A stretch of DNA of 64,000 nt from Actinoplanes italicus. GTDB lineage: Bacteria; Actinomycetota; Actinomycetes; Mycobacteriales; Micromonosporaceae. The position numbers were made by a program, and so were the translations under genes. The DNA lies in the NCBI RefSeq assembly GCF_003001815.1, contig NZ_PVMZ01000005.1, forward strand, positions 434,001-498,000, in the 5' to 3' direction. Shown one piece after another: positions 51,237 through 61,607 of this stretch. The first letter of the stretch is position 1; every line of letters begins with the position of its first letter. The notes beneath the pieces were generated by a model. That model did no database searches, was not told the origin of the DNA, and worked only from the letters and a program-made list of their open reading frames with translations.

Positions 51237-52178
51237 ATGGCCCGCAAACCCGTCAACATCACCGTCCCCGATCTGTCCGGAAGGCGTGCCGTGGTGACCG
51301 GCGGCAGCGACGGCATCGGCCTCGAGGTGGTGGCACGGCTGGCGGCCGCCGGAGCCGAGGTCGTCATGCCGGTGCGCAACGAGCAGAAGGGTGCGGCCGC
51401 GATCGCCGCCGTCCGGGACCGTACGCCGGACGCCCGCCTGTCCCTGCGTACGCTCGATCTCTCGTCCCTGGATTCCGTGGCGGCCCTGGGCGAGAGCCTG
51501 CGCCGCGAGGGCGAGCCGATCCACTACCTGATCAACAACGCCGGCGTGATGACGCCGCCGGACCGGCAGCTGACGGCGGACGGGTTCGAGCTGCAGTTCG
51601 GCACCAACCACCTGGGCCACTTCGCCCTGGTGGCGCACCTCATGCCGCTGCTGCGGGCGGGCCGGGCGCGGGTGACCAACCAGATCAGCGTCGCGGCGAA
51701 CTCCGGCGCGATCAACTGGGACGACCTCAACTGGGAACGCTCGTACGACGGTATGCGCGCCTACAGCCAGTCGAAGATCGCCTTCGGGCTGTTCGCGCTC
51801 GAGCTGAGCAGGCGCAGCCGGCGCAACGACTGGGGCATCACCAGCAACCTGTCACACCCGGGCGTCGCCGCGACGAGTCTGCTGGCGGCGCGTCCGGAGG
51901 TGGGACGGACACGGCAGACCGCGGGCCGGCGGCTGATCGGGGCGATGTCGGCGGCCGGCATCCTCCTGGGCACCCCCGCGTCGGCGGCGCTGCCCGCCGT
52001 CCAGGCGGCCACGATCGGGCAGGACGCCACCTTCTACGGTCCCAGCGGGCCGGGGAACCTGGGCGGTGCCCCGGCGGAGCAGAAACTCTACTCACGGCTG
52101 CGCAGTGAGGAGGAGGCCGCACGCGTCTGGGCCGTCTCGGAGAAACTGACCAGGACGTACGAAGCAGCACCGCGGTGA
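51237..52178 (+). CDS. Short-chain dehydrogenase/reductase
   Basis: SDR of 313 residues: [15 protein letters not shown] cofactor loop, [11 protein letters not shown], catalytic Tyr-x-x-x-Lys probably in [11 protein letters not shown] (Y and K spaced by four), and a long C-terminal tail resembling WWOX/retinol-dehydrogenase-like members. Ser of the triad is in [12 protein letters not shown] 51237 follows AGGAGCAGCTC. The next gene's possible start overlaps the stop (GTGA). Confidence 0.88.
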   Translation: MARKPVNITVPDLSGRRAVVTGGSDGIGLEVVARLAAAGAEVVMPVRNEQKGAAAIAAVRDRTPDARLSLRTLDLSSLDSVAALGESLRREGEPIHYLINNAGVMTPPDRQLTADGFELQFGTNHLGHFALVAHLMPLLRAGRARVTNQISVAANSGAINWDDLNWERSYDGMRAYSQSKIAFGLFALELSRRSRRNDWGITSNLSHPGVAATSLLAARPEVGRTRQTAGRRLIGAMSAAGILLGTPASAALPAVQAATIGQDATFYGPSGPGNLGGAPAEQKLYSRLRSEEEAARVWAVSEKLTRTYEAAPR

Positions 52179-52189
52179 AGGGGACCACA

Positions 52190-53074
52190 GTGCCCATCGA
52201 TCGATCCGGACTCGCCGAGTTCCTGCGCCGGCGGCGTGAGTCGTTGCAGCCCGAGGACGTCGGCCTGCCCCGTGGGCAGCGCCGCCGGACGTCCGGGCTG
52301 CGGCGCGAGGAGGTGGCCACGCTCTGCCACATCTCCGCCGACTACTACAGCCGGCTGGAGCGCGAGCGTGGCCCGCACCCCTCCGAGCAGATGATCGCCT
52401 CGATCGCGCAGGGTCTGCACCTGTCGCATGACGAGCGGGATCACCTGTTCCGGCTGGCCGGGCACCATCCGCCGGTGCGCGGCGGTTCCGGTGAGCACAT
52501 CAGCCCCGGTCTGCTGCGCATCTTCGACCGGCTGGCCGACACGCCCGCCGAGATCGTCACCGAACTCGGCGAGACCCTGCGGCAGAACCGGCTCGGCGTG
52601 GCTCTCAACGGCGACCTGACCCGGTTCACCGGCCCGGCCCGCAGCATCGGTTACCGCTGGTTCACCGATCCGGCGTGCCGTGCGCTCTACCATCCCGACG
52701 ACCACCCGCTGCACTCGCGCGTCTTCGCCTCCGGGCTGCGACACGTCGTCACTCTTCGCGGCCCCCGCTCGTGGGCTGCCCACCTGCAGAAACTGCTGTT
52801 CGACAGCAGCGCGGAATTCCGCGAGGTCTGGGGGGAACATGAGATCGGCATCCGGTACGCCCACCTCAAACGCTTCGTGCATCCCCAGGTCGGCGCGCTG
52901 GAGCTGACATGCCAGGCGATGCTCGACCCCGATCAGGGGCATTCGCTGCTGGTCTACACGGCCGTGCCCGGTACCGAGAGCTACGAGAAGCTGGAACTGC
53001 TCGCCGTCATCGGAGCTCAGGATGTCTCCGGTACGGCGTCAGCCGGGACGCCGGGAACACGGCCAGCACGCTGA
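52190..53074 (+). CDS. MmyB-like helix-turn-helix transcriptional regulator
   Basis: Regulator of 294 residues: Xre-type HTH at 5-75 (LAEFLRRRRESLQPEDVGLP, GLRREEVATLCHISADYYSR) and the MmyB-like ligand-binding domain (PAEIVTELGETLRQN, RWFTDPACRALYHPDD, AHLKRFVHPQVGALELTCQ). GTG 52190 is used, 6 nt after AAGGGGACC; GTG 52175 would overlap the SDR stop. Adjacent SDR genes are common targets of this regulator type. Confidence 0.87.
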   Translation: MPIDRSGLAEFLRRRRESLQPEDVGLPRGQRRRTSGLRREEVATLCHISADYYSRLERERGPHPSEQMIASIAQGLHLSHDERDHLFRLAGHHPPVRGGSGEHISPGLLRIFDRLADTPAEIVTELGETLRQNRLGVALNGDLTRFTGPARSIGYRWFTDPACRALYHPDDHPLHSRVFASGLRHVVTLRGPRSWAAHLQKLLFDSSAEFREVWGEHEIGIRYAHLKRFVHPQVGALELTCQAMLDPDQGHSLLVYTAVPGTESYEKLELLAVIGAQDVSGTASAGTPGTRPAR

Positions 53075-53171
53075 ACAGGAAGGCCGTCACCTGAGTGACC
53101 GTGTCGTGGGTGCGGGCGACCACGAGGTCGGAACGTAGCGCCTCGTAGCGGGCGTCGAGGGAGTCCCGCAC
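53007..53171 (-). CDS. Possible small ORF or gene remnant
   Basis: Weak 54-codon reading frame from GTG 53171, overlapping the regulator's 3' end by 68 bp. It would encode a polar helix followed by a hydrophobic stretch (VTQVTAFLFSVLAVFPASRL) and continues upstream in frame (ATIEELAGQVRDSLDARYEAL) without a start, which looks more like a gene 3' end than chance. No family recognised. Confidence 0.25.
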   Translation of the reverse strand: MRDSLDARYEALRSDLVVARTHDTVTQVTAFLFSVLAVFPASRLTPYRRHPELR

Positions 53172-53239
53172 CTGCCCGGCCAGCTCCTCGATGGTCGCGC
53201 GATCGCCGCCGCGAACCTGAGGGGATAGGCTCCCGGACG

Positions 53240-54016
53240 ATGGAACGAGATCTTCTCGCGGCCCGCGAGCTCGCCGCCGGCCTGGCGGTCCGCGCCGGGC
53301 GTCTGCAGCTGGAGCGGCGCGACACCCTGAAGATGGGCGCGCCCAAGGCCCACGTCAACGACGTCGTCTCGGATGTCGACATCGACAGTGAACGGCTCAT
53401 CGTCGACGCGCTCCTGCAGCAGTGGCCCGACGACGCCGTCCAGGCCGAGGAAGGGCACGGCCGGCCCGGTACGAGTGGCTGGTCCTGGATCGTCGACCCG
53501 CTGGACGGCACCCGCAACTATGTGAGCCGCACCGGCCCGTGGTCGGTGTGCATCGCGCTCTATCAGGGCGATCAGCCTCGGATGGCGGTGGTGCACGACC
53601 CGGCCGCGGACGAGACGTTCAGCGCCGTCGACGGACGGGGTGCGCTGCTCAACGGCGAGCCGATCGCCGCGTCGAGCGAGCCCGAACTCGAGAAGGCCCT
53701 GGTGGGCGTCAGTTTCCAGCCCAATCCGCGTACCAAGGACCGCGCCGGCCGGGTGATCCGTCAACTGCTGCCGCTGGCCGGTGACATCCGCCGGATCCCC
53801 GCCGCGCTGAACCTCGTCTACCTGGCCGCCGGCCGGTTGGACGGCGGCCTGGCACTGGACACGAACCTCTGGGACATCGCCGCCGGGGCGCTGATCGCCC
53901 GGGAGGCCGGTGTCGTTCTCGGCGGCCACGGCCCGGAGTTCACCACCGAGCTGACGATCGGATCGGGCCCGGCGCTGTGGCCCACCCTGTCCGAGCAGGT
54001 CCGCGAAGTCGCCTGA
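53240..54016 (+). CDS. Inositol-monophosphatase-family phosphatase
   Basis: IMPase of 258 residues. Metal ligands: Glu in [10 protein letters not shown], Asp-Pro-Leu-Asp-Gly-Thr in [12 protein letters not shown], and the last Asp in [18 protein letters not shown]. Likely dephosphorylates inositol phosphate or a related sugar phosphate in the cytosol. ATG 53240 is behind a purine-rich stretch with GGGGATAGG further up. It lies about 100 bp before the chemoreceptor gene. It could supply inositol for phosphatidylinositol or mycothiol; a link to the cyclase at 31692 is not shown. Confidence 0.88.
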   Translation: MERDLLAARELAAGLAVRAGRLQLERRDTLKMGAPKAHVNDVVSDVDIDSERLIVDALLQQWPDDAVQAEEGHGRPGTSGWSWIVDPLDGTRNYVSRTGPWSVCIALYQGDQPRMAVVHDPAADETFSAVDGRGALLNGEPIAASSEPELEKALVGVSFQPNPRTKDRAGRVIRQLLPLAGDIRRIPAALNLVYLAAGRLDGGLALDTNLWDIAAGALIAREAGVVLGGHGPEFTTELTIGSGPALWPTLSEQVREVA

Positions 54017-54117
54017 CAGGGTGCAGTACGGTCGCAGGGGCTAAGCGTTCCCGGCTGAGGTCGATGGTGCAGGCGGAGGTGTCCGGCAGGGGCGCCCGCC
54101 TGCACCGGGGAGACCAG

Positions 54118-56526
54118 ATGACGGACCAGCCGCAGCCCGCCGACCTCGCCGGCGATCCCGCCTTCGCCGAAGCCTTCCGGGTCGTCGTGTCCGACGGCGT
54201 GCTCGGGCTGGTGATCGATGCCGAGAACGGCGACCTGGTCGCCGTGTCTGAGCACGTCGACGCGCAGTGGGTGGCCGGGCTGCTCGGCGCGGACGGGGTT
54301 CTCGCCGAGCTGGGCCGCGCCGCGCAGGAAGGCCGGCCCGCTGTGTTCGGCGCCGTCGGGCCCACCGGCGGCCAGGTTCGCTACGAGGCCGGCGTACGAC
54401 TGGCCCGTGCCTCGAATCGTGGTCCGAAGCGCCTGGTCGTGGCATTGCGCGACACCACCGCCGAGCGTCGGGCGGTCGCGGAGTCCGAGGGCAGGGTCAA
54501 CGCCATCGACCGCTCCCAGGCCGTGATCGAGTTCGATCTCGAAGGCACGATCCTGGCCGCCAATGACAACTTTCTGCAGACGCTCGGTTACCAGGCCCGC
54601 GAGGTGGTCGGCCAGCACCACCGCATGTTCGTCGAGACCGAGTACGCGAACTCGGCCGAGTACCGCACGTTCTGGGCGAGGCTCGGGCGCGGCGAGTTCG
54701 AGTCGGGCGAGTACCGCCGTCTCGGCAAGGGTGATCGCGAGGTGTGGATCCAGGCCACCTACAACCCGATCCTGGACCTGGACGGCCGCCCGCTGAAGGT
54801 GGTCAAGTTCGCCACCGACATCACCGTGGCGAAGCAGCGCAGCGCCGAGTTCGAGTCGACCGTCGCCGCCCTGAACCGCTCGCAGGCCGTGATCGAGTTC
54901 GACCTGCAGGGCACGATCCTGTCGGCCAACGACAACTTCCTGGCCGCGGTCGGTTACGCCCGTGACGAGGTGGTCGGCAAGCACCACCGGATGTTCTGCG
55001 AGGCGGCGTACACCGCGTCGGAGGACTACCGGGACTTCTGGCGCGGCCTGGCGCGCGGCGAGTTCCACGCGGGCGAGTACCGGCGGCTCGGCAAGGCCGG
55101 CAACGAGGTGTGGATCCAGGCGTCCTACAACCCGATCGTCGGCCCGGACGGCCGCCCGGTGAAGGTGATCAAGTTCGCCTACGACGTCACCCCGCAGAAG
55201 CTGCGCAACGTCGACTTCGAGGGCAAGCTCGACGCGATCAAGCGCTCCCAGGCGGTCGTCGAGTTCACCGTCAAGGGTGAGGTGCTCGACGCCAACGATT
55301 CGTTCCTGGCGCTCACCGGGTACCGGCCGGATCAGGTGATCGGCAAGCATCACCGGATGTTCTGCGAGCCGGAGCACGCGCAGAGCGCCGAGTACGCCAA
55401 CTTCTGGGAGCGTCTGGGCACCGGCGAGTACCAGAGCGGCGAGTACAAGCGGATCGGCGCTCTGGGCAAGGAGGTCTGGATCCAGGCGACGTACAACCCG
55501 ATCCTGGACACCGACGGCCGGGTGATGAAGGTGGTCAAGTTCGCCACCGACGTCACCGGCACGAAGGTGCGCAGCGCCGAGTTCGAGTCGAAGGTCAACG
55601 CCGTCGACCGGTCGCAGGCGGTGATCGAGTTCGACCCCGAGGGCATCGTGCTGTACGCCAACGACAACTTCCTGCGGACAACCGGCTACTCGCTGCGCGA
55701 GGTGGTCGGTCAGCATCACAGCATGTTCTGCAGCCCTGAGTACGTGGTCAGCCCGGAGTACCGGGACTTCTGGCTCAACCTGAACAAGGGCCAGTTCTCG
55801 GCCGGCCGCTACCACCGGCTCGGCAAGTACCAGCGCGACATCTGGATCCAGGCGACCTACAACCCGGTGTTCGACCTGAACGGCAGGCCCTTCAAGGTCG
55901 TCAAGTACGCCACCGAGATCACCGCGCAGGTGCAGATGGAGCAGCTGGTGCAGGCCAAGACCGCCGAGATGACCGCGACCGTCGGCGGCCTGGCCTCGGC
56001 GACCACGACCATCGCGCAGACCAGCGGACAGGCCCTTGAGCTGGCACGGCGCACGGCCGGCGACGCCGATCAGGGAGCCGCCGAGCTGCAGCGCTCGATC
56101 GAGGCGATCAAGTTGATCCAGGCGTCGACCCGGGAGATCGGGGAGATCGTCTCGGTGATGGGCGAGATCGCGAGTCAGACGAACCTGCTGGCGTTCAACG
56201 CCTCCATCGAGGCGGCCCGCGCCGGCGAGCACGGCGTCGGCTTCGCTGTCGTCGCCGGTGAGGTCCGTAAGCTGGCCGAGCGGTCCGGTGACGCGGCGCG
56301 CCAGATCGCCAAGCTGATCAGCGAGTCCGCCCTGCGTGTCAACGAGGGCGCCGACGTCTCCGACCGGGCGTGCAGCGCGCTCACGCGGATCCGGGAGAGC
56401 GCCCGCCAGACCGACACCGCGATCGGCCAGATCACCAGCTCGACGACCGCACAGCAGGAAGCCTCACACGAGGTGACCGCCCTGCTCGGCCAGCTTGCCG
56501 GCGCGTGCGGCGGATCGACGCCATGA
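54118..56526 (+). CDS. Soluble methyl-accepting chemotaxis protein with four tandem PAS domains
   Basis: Chemoreceptor of 802 residues without a transmembrane helix. After about 120 residues with a weak PAS-like fold come four near-repeats of about 122 residues (about 124-245, 247-368, 370-490, 491-612), each with DRSQAVIEF-, ANDNFL-, GQHHRMF- or GKHHRMF- and [12 protein letters not shown] blocks; then the signalling hairpin with tip [20 protein letters not shown]. Signals to CheA through CheW. The HHRMF histidines are conserved in three of four repeats (HHSMF in the fourth) and may bind a cofactor. ATG 54118 with GGGGAG 6 nt upstream. Coupled by ATGA to the CheW gene. Confidence 0.92.
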   Translation: MTDQPQPADLAGDPAFAEAFRVVVSDGVLGLVIDAENGDLVAVSEHVDAQWVAGLLGADGVLAELGRAAQEGRPAVFGAVGPTGGQVRYEAGVRLARASNRGPKRLVVALRDTTAERRAVAESEGRVNAIDRSQAVIEFDLEGTILAANDNFLQTLGYQAREVVGQHHRMFVETEYANSAEYRTFWARLGRGEFESGEYRRLGKGDREVWIQATYNPILDLDGRPLKVVKFATDITVAKQRSAEFESTVAALNRSQAVIEFDLQGTILSANDNFLAAVGYARDEVVGKHHRMFCEAAYTASEDYRDFWRGLARGEFHAGEYRRLGKAGNEVWIQASYNPIVGPDGRPVKVIKFAYDVTPQKLRNVDFEGKLDAIKRSQAVVEFTVKGEVLDANDSFLALTGYRPDQVIGKHHRMFCEPEHAQSAEYANFWERLGTGEYQSGEYKRIGALGKEVWIQATYNPILDTDGRVMKVVKFATDVTGTKVRSAEFESKVNAVDRSQAVIEFDPEGIVLYANDNFLRTTGYSLREVVGQHHSMFCSPEYVVSPEYRDFWLNLNKGQFSAGRYHRLGKYQRDIWIQATYNPVFDLNGRPFKVVKYATEITAQVQMEQLVQAKTAEMTATVGGLASATTTIAQTSGQALELARRTAGDADQGAAELQRSIEAIKLIQASTREIGEIVSVMGEIASQTNLLAFNASIEAARAGEHGVGFAVVAGEVRKLAERSGDAARQIAKLISESALRVNEGADVSDRACSALTRIRESARQTDTAIGQITSSTTAQQEASHEVTALLGQLAGACGGSTP

Positions 56527-57953
56527 GTACGGCGATGAACACCACGTACGGCCTGCTGCGGATCGCCGACGCCCAGGTGGCGCTGCCGCTGACCGTGCTG
56601 CGCGAGGTCATCCCCTGCCCGCGCGAGCTGGCGCCGGTGCCGGCCCGCGCGCCCGGTCTGCTCGGCGCGGTGCATCTGCGCGACGTGGTGATCCCGGTGC
56701 TCGACCTGGCATCGGCGCTGGACTGGCCGGTGGATGGGCGGACCGACCCGGTCATCGTGATCATCAGCGAGGGTGGCCGCATGCTCGGCGTGGTCGCCGA
56801 CCGCATCGACGGCATCACCACGGTCCCCGACGACCAGCGCCACGACACCAGGGACACCGCCGACGACCTGGTCTTCTCCCACACCTTCGGGTACGAGGAG
56901 ACCGGCGCCGTCGTCAGCATCCTGGACGCCCACGCCATCCTGTCCCTGCCGGGCGTCCCCACGGTCGCCGACCCCGCCGAGGTCCGGGTGGCCGCGGCGC
57001 AGCCGTCCGGTGCCGATCCGCGCACCGGCCGGCCGATGCTGCTCGTGCGATGCCGGGACTTCCGCCTGGCGGTGAGCCTCACCGACATCCACACCGTGCT
57101 GCCCCAGCTGGTCGTCGCCGACTCACCGCTCAAGGGCGACATGTGCCGTGGCGTCACCACGTACATGCGTGATCTGGTGCCGGTCGTCGACCTCGTGCAG
57201 GCGCTCGGGCTGGGTGCGGCGGCGGACTCGGGCGGTGCGCAGGGCCTGCTCTGGCGGTATCCGGGCGGCCTGGTCGCTCTGCAGGTCTCCGAGATCGTGG
57301 AGATCGTCACACTGGACGACACGCAGGTCCGCCCGCTGCCCACGCTCGGGATGCCGAACGCTGGCCGGTTCCTCGGTGCGGTGCTGATCCCCGGGCACGG
57401 CCAGCACCTGGTGATCGACCCCGACGGTCTGACCGGCGATCCGACGCTGCACGGGCTCAGCCGGCTCAACACCAAGCAGGAGACCGCCCGGTCGGGCCGT
57501 CCAGCGGGCGGCACCGCGAAGAGCGACCGTTACCTTACCTACCGCGCCGGAGTCGAGGTGGCCACACCGCTCGATCAGGTGGCCGAGATCATCGCTTACC
57601 CGGAGGACTTCTCGCCGCTGCCGGACGTCGGCACCGGCGTGATCGGGTTGTTCACCCACCGCGAGAGCGTGGTGTCGCTGCTGTGCCTGAAGCGGCTGAT
57701 CGGCCAGCCGTCCGCGATCGACCCGGCGACGAGCCGGGTCCTGCTGGTCGAACATCAGGGCAACCATGTCGGGTACGTGGTGGACGGACTCGGCGCGATC
57801 GAGCACTCCGACTGGGAGCAGGGACCGGGGGCCGCCGGCCAGGCGCCGGGGCGCCTGGCCGAGAGCCCGCTCGTTCAGTTCGGCGCCGATCCGGACGGCC
57901 GGTTGCTGCCTCGGGTGGACCTGGCCGGATGGGCGGCGAAACTGAACGGCTGA
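56523..57953 (+). CDS. Triple-domain CheW-like coupling protein
   Basis: Protein of 476 residues with three consecutive CheW folds (about 8-145, 160-300 and 335-470). Typical pieces are [58 protein letters not shown]; and [14 protein letters not shown] with [18 protein letters not shown]. No CheA kinase, CheR or CheB part. Multi-CheW proteins bridge receptor and kinase arrays. It overlaps the receptor gene by 4 bp, so the two are made in fixed ratio. Confidence 0.9.
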   Translation: MSTAMNTTYGLLRIADAQVALPLTVLREVIPCPRELAPVPARAPGLLGAVHLRDVVIPVLDLASALDWPVDGRTDPVIVIISEGGRMLGVVADRIDGITTVPDDQRHDTRDTADDLVFSHTFGYEETGAVVSILDAHAILSLPGVPTVADPAEVRVAAAQPSGADPRTGRPMLLVRCRDFRLAVSLTDIHTVLPQLVVADSPLKGDMCRGVTTYMRDLVPVVDLVQALGLGAAADSGGAQGLLWRYPGGLVALQVSEIVEIVTLDDTQVRPLPTLGMPNAGRFLGAVLIPGHGQHLVIDPDGLTGDPTLHGLSRLNTKQETARSGRPAGGTAKSDRYLTYRAGVEVATPLDQVAEIIAYPEDFSPLPDVGTGVIGLFTHRESVVSLLCLKRLIGQPSAIDPATSRVLLVEHQGNHVGYVVDGLGAIEHSDWEQGPGAAGQAPGRLAESPLVQFGADPDGRLLPRVDLAGWAAKLNG

Positions 57954-57964
57954 AGGACGCGGAG

Positions 57965-59164
57965 TCAGTACGAGAACGGGTCGTAGCCGTCGTTGTTGCA
58001 GGTCCGCCGCTGGGCGATGCAGTTGCGGACCCGCTGGTTGAGCGCCTTGGAGTCCCACATCACGAACGCGTCGCCGTGCATCGAAGAGGCGCTCTTGCCG
58101 TCCGGGTCGGATGAGAGGTAGTAGCCGGCCTTGGTGCCCTTGGCCCCGTACGCGATGTCGAAGGTCAATGCCGGGATCCGCACCGGGTGTGACGCCGGGC
58201 AGCTCTCGTTGTTCCCGAACGCCACGTGGTCCTTGTGGTTGGGGCTGTCGAGGTGCTTGCCGTCCCAGCAGTCCGGGAACTGCAGCATGAAGTGCAGGCT
58301 GGCCGGCTCACCGCAGATCGGCCAGTTCCCGTTGTCGCTGCGCGCATAACCGTCGATGTCACCGGGCCCGTAGAAGGCACAGTAGAACTGACCCTGCGCG
58401 CCGCGCGGGGTCGGCACCTTCTTCTTGGCGTCCCCGGCGATCATTCGCAGGCCGTTCGGAATGGGCATGATGCCCTTCGAATTGTTCCGCAGCGAACGGT
58501 AGTAGACCCGGAATCCAGTGGTCTCGGCCGGTTTCTTCGTGGCCGCCTCGTACAGCGTCGGCACCCAGTAGGCGGAGTGGTCGACCGTCGGCTTGCAGGT
58601 GGTGGCCGTGAACTTCGTGAGGTCCTCGGCGGTGGTATGGGCGTCCACGGCCTTGTTACCGACGAACGAGTGCATGTGCGAGGCGCCCGGCAGGCCGGGG
58701 GCGACGATCGGGTCGTCCGGCTTGCGGTGGCTGTATTTGCAGTCGGCCCGGAACTCCGGCAGGTTTCCGGCGTTCACCGGCGGGTCGGCCTTCGTCTTCT
58801 TGAATGCGGCGACCTGCTCATTCCAGACAGCCGGGTCGACCGGAATCCAGCCGCCCCTGGCGACGACCGGTTTCGCGGCGGCCGACGGTTTTCCGGGGGC
58901 GGACGCGGATACGGACGGCTTGCGGGCGCCGGGCGTGGGCACGGATGCCGCCGCCGCGGTGGCGCTGCTCGTGCCGGACGGCAGCGGCAGGTTCGCGGCG
59001 ACGTCCTGCGACGGCTCTGCCGTGTCGGGCCGGTTCGCCCACACGGCCGCGCCCGCGATCAGGACGACGGCGACGCCGGCCGCGGCGACGGCCAGGCCCC
59101 GCGAGCGCCGGGCATGACGGCCCGGACCCGGCGGCGTCGGCTCGATGGGTGCGGAAGACGGCAC
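57965..59164 (-). CDS. DUF1996-containing exported or membrane-anchored protein
   Basis: Protein of 399 residues. GTG 59164 behind GGGGAG gives a short basic N-terminus (RHARRSRGL) and one membrane helix or uncleaved signal (AVAAAGVAVVLIAGAAVW), then a Pro/Ser/Ala-rich spacer and a DUF1996 domain. The domain has paired cysteines and conserved His/Asp: HMHSFVGNKAV, CKPTVDHSAYWVPTL, FPDCWDGKHLDSPNHKDH, ASHPVRIPALTFDI and HGDAFVMWDS. Found in actinomycetes and fungi, possibly binding or cleaving a polysaccharide; function unknown. The longer frame to 59242 lacks a ribosome site. Confidence 0.8.
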   Translation of the reverse strand: MPSSAPIEPTPPGPGRHARRSRGLAVAAAGVAVVLIAGAAVWANRPDTAEPSQDVAANLPLPSGTSSATAAAASVPTPGARKPSVSASAPGKPSAAAKPVVARGGWIPVDPAVWNEQVAAFKKTKADPPVNAGNLPEFRADCKYSHRKPDDPIVAPGLPGASHMHSFVGNKAVDAHTTAEDLTKFTATTCKPTVDHSAYWVPTLYEAATKKPAETTGFRVYYRSLRNNSKGIMPIPNGLRMIAGDAKKKVPTPRGAQGQFYCAFYGPGDIDGYARSDNGNWPICGEPASLHFMLQFPDCWDGKHLDSPNHKDHVAFGNNESCPASHPVRIPALTFDIAYGAKGTKAGYYLSSDPDGKSASSMHGDAFVMWDSKALNQRVRNCIAQRRTCNNDGYDPFSY

Positions 59165-59614
59165 AGAAGACTCCCCAGCATGCGGAACAAGACTGAAACT
59201 CGCCGGAATGCTAGGCATCCCGCACGCGCGCCCGACAGGCACTTAAAACAAAGCAAAGAAAAGACTGGCCATGCGTACGCATTTCGCGGACCCGGATCGG
59301 AAAAGTGTTATCGCAGGTCACGCCGGCCGTCTCTGATAGTGCGCCAATGGACTGGCCGCGATGTCCTCACTCAACGAGCCGCCGCAATCCACTCGGACCT
59401 GTCGGTGGTGCCGTGCCCGGCCACCGGGGTGAGCTGGATCTGCCGGAGACGATCGACGTGGGCGTCATGTGCTGCTCGCCGGAGCGGGAGGCCCTCGAGG
59501 CCAGCTTCACCGGGTTCCGGGTCGGAAGCCGATCCCCCGCGAGGGATCGGCGCAGTCGTCCGGCTGTGCGCCCGGTCATGGCCGCCGGATTCACGCGCGG
59601 TTAGGGTCACCGCC
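59165..59614. other. Intergenic region without a convincing gene
   Basis: 450 bp between divergent genes. The half near 59165 is AT-richer (around 59235-59330) and probably holds promoters for both sides. At 59440-59560 one plus frame reads LPETIDVGVMCCSPEREALE, which could be a remnant of a lost gene, but it has no start, no ribosome site and no recognised family. Confidence 0.4.
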
Positions 59615-60313
59615 ATGCTGGAATCCGCCGCGCTTCCGTACGACGCCGTGCTCTTCGATTGTGATGGGGTGCTCGTCGACTCGGAACGCATCACGAACTC
59701 GGTGCTCCGGACGATGCTGCACGAGCTCGGCTGGCCGATCTCCGAGGCGGACTGTTTCCGCCTGTTCGTCGGGCGGGCGCTGCGCGACGAGGCCGGCGTG
59801 ATCACCGCGAACACCGGGTTCGTCGTGACCGACGAGTGGCTCGGCGAATTCCGCAAGCGCCGCAACGACGCCCTGGTGCTGGATCTGCAGCCCATTCCCG
59901 GCGCGGTGGCCGCGGCCCGGGAGATCGACCGCGTCTACGGCGGGCGGTTGGCGTGCGCGAGCGGCGCCGACCGGCACAAGGTCGAGTTGCAGCTGGCCAA
60001 GGTCGGTCTGGACACCGTGTTCGCCGGCAAGATCTTCAGCGGGATGGAGACTCCTCGTAGCAAGCCCGCGCCGGACGTCTACCTGGCCGCCGCGGCCGCG
60101 CTGGGTGTCGACCCGGCTCGCACGGCGGTCGTCGAGGACACTCCGACCGGTGTCCGCGCGGGGGTCGCGGCGGGTGCCACCGTGTTCGGCTACTGCCCGC
60201 CCGCGAGCCCGTCGCACAGCATCCCGCAGGTGCTGATCGACGCGGGCGCCGCGCACATCTTCACCGACATGGCCGCGCTCCCCGGCATTCTGAGCGCCGC
60301 GCTCGCTCATTGA
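59615..60313 (+). CDS. HAD-superfamily sugar phosphatase/phosphoglucomutase-like protein
   Basis: HAD hydrolase of 232 residues: nucleophile motif FDCDGVLVDSERIT, motif II LACASGADRHKVELQ, motif III Lys in ETPRSKPAPDVYL, motif IV VVEDTPTGVRAGVAAG. Length and cap position fit the beta-phosphoglucomutase/2-deoxyglucose-phosphatase group. ATG 59615 in GTCACCGCCATG lacks a strong ribosome site. Acts on a sugar phosphate in the cytosol. Confidence 0.87.
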   Translation: MLESAALPYDAVLFDCDGVLVDSERITNSVLRTMLHELGWPISEADCFRLFVGRALRDEAGVITANTGFVVTDEWLGEFRKRRNDALVLDLQPIPGAVAAAREIDRVYGGRLACASGADRHKVELQLAKVGLDTVFAGKIFSGMETPRSKPAPDVYLAAAAALGVDPARTAVVEDTPTGVRAGVAAGATVFGYCPPASPSHSIPQVLIDAGAAHIFTDMAALPGILSAALAH

Positions 60314-60350
60314 CCCGCGGCCCGGCCCCACCGGGTGATCCACTGGGACC

Positions 60351-61568
60351 ATGCCCGCGACCTGCGACAACGTGCGGCGCGGGAGTCGCTGTGCCGTCCT
60401 GCTGCTGGCGGTTCTGACGCTGGTCGCCCCGGCGCGGGCCGAGGCTGCCGTCTCGTGGTCGCTGGTGGCCGCCGGGCCCGTGTCGGTCTGCGCGCTCCGC
60501 GGTGACCGGACGCTCTGGTGCTGGGGCGGCAACGAGTACGGCCAGGTGGGCGACGGCACGACGGTCGACCGCAACGAGCCGGTCCAGGTCGCGGGTGGCG
60601 GTAGGTGGAGGGCCGTGACGGTCGGATCCCGGCACACGTGCGGCCTCCGCACGGACGGCAGCCTGTGGTGCTGGGGCGACGACACCAGCGGCACACCGGC
60701 CACTGTCGTTCCCGGCGACGGTCACGCCTGTGGCGTACGCACCGATGGCACGCTCTGGTGCCGGGGCGAGAACGGCGCCGGTCATGCCTGTGGCGTACGC
60801 ACCGGCGGCACGCTCTGGTGCCGGGGCGAGAACGGCGCCGGTCAGATCGGTGACGGCGGCACCCGGGACGTGACCGAGCCGGTACGCGTGCACGCCGATC
60901 TGACCTGGAAGGCGGTCGCCACCGGGTCCGGATTCACCTGTGCCCTGACCGTCGCCGGTGCCCTGTGGTGCTGGGGCGACGACTCCAGCGGCCAGCTCGG
61001 CGACGGCACCCGCACGACGCACCTGTTCAGCGACGTCCCCCTGCGCGTCGGTATCGGCACCGGCTGGGACCGGGTCGTCCCGGCCGGCGATCACACCTGC
61101 GCGTGGCGCACCGACGGTTCCCGGCGGTGCTGGGGCGGCGAACCGCTCCGTCAACCGGCCGGCACCTGCACGGTCGGTCCCGGCCGGGGCCTCTGGTGCT
61201 GGGGCAGCAACCGGCAGGGGCAGGTCGGCAACGGCGACACGAGAAACGTCCCGGAGCCGGTACGCGTGGGCCGCGCCGCGACCTGGACGAGTGTCTCGAC
61301 CGGCGACGAGTTCGCGTGCGGCAGGCGGACCGACGCGAGCCTCTGGTGCTGGGGCGACAACTTCCATGGTCAGCTGGGCGACGGCAGCCTGATCGAGCGG
61401 CACGCCCCGGTCCGCGTGGCGGGCTCCTGGCTCTCGGTCGGCACGGGAACCTCGCACGCGTGCGGGATCCGTACCGACCGGAGCCTGTGGTGCTGGGGCG
61501 ACAACGAGCACATGCAGCTCGGCGTCGCCACCGTCACACGGCGTCCGGTACCGGTGCCGCCCGCCTGA
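60351..61568 (+). CDS. Secreted Cys-rich RCC1-repeat protein
   Basis: Exported beta-propeller of 405 residues. Sec signal with CAVLLLAVLTLVAPARAEAAV; then seven or eight RCC1 repeats, each with a CALR-, CGLRTDG- or CGVRTDG-type start and an LWCWGDN- or LWCRGEN-type end, so paired cysteines in every blade, unlike cytosolic RCC1. Two repeats around 60721-60840 are shortened: a 60-bp unit was doubled, giving GHACGVRT(D/G)GTLWCRGEN twice and lacking the QVGDG-EPV half. Related extracellular RCC1-like folds (BLIP-II) bind other proteins. Role unknown. Confidence 0.82.
   Translation: MPATCDNVRRGSRCAVLLLAVLTLVAPARAEAAVSWSLVAAGPVSVCALRGDRTLWCWGGNEYGQVGDGTTVDRNEPVQVAGGGRWRAVTVGSRHTCGLRTDGSLWCWGDDTSGTPATVVPGDGHACGVRTDGTLWCRGENGAGHACGVRTGGTLWCRGENGAGQIGDGGTRDVTEPVRVHADLTWKAVATGSGFTCALTVAGALWCWGDDSSGQLGDGTRTTHLFSDVPLRVGIGTGWDRVVPAGDHTCAWRTDGSRRCWGGEPLRQPAGTCTVGPGRGLWCWGSNRQGQVGNGDTRNVPEPVRVGRAATWTSVSTGDEFACGRRTDASLWCWGDNFHGQLGDGSLIERHAPVRVAGSWLSVGTGTSHACGIRTDRSLWCWGDNEHMQLGVATVTRRPVPVPPA
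60721..60840 (+). repeat. 60-bp tandem duplication inside the RCC1 gene
   Basis: Units 60721-60780 and 60781-60840 are identical at 57 of 60 positions and in frame. The three differences are C/T, A/G and T/C; two of them fall in one codon pair and change Asp to Gly. A recent duplication, adding a half-blade. Confidence 0.9.
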
Positions 61569-61607
61569 CCCGCCTTCGTTTGGGAGGTGGCAGGTACGGA
61601 GATACGA

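Noticed and set aside
53818..56232. 804-codon minus-strand frame with regular repeats
   Set aside because: Exact antisense of the four PAS units of the chemoreceptor; the repeats are copied from there. Also not a CRISPR array, as units are coding and about 365 bp.
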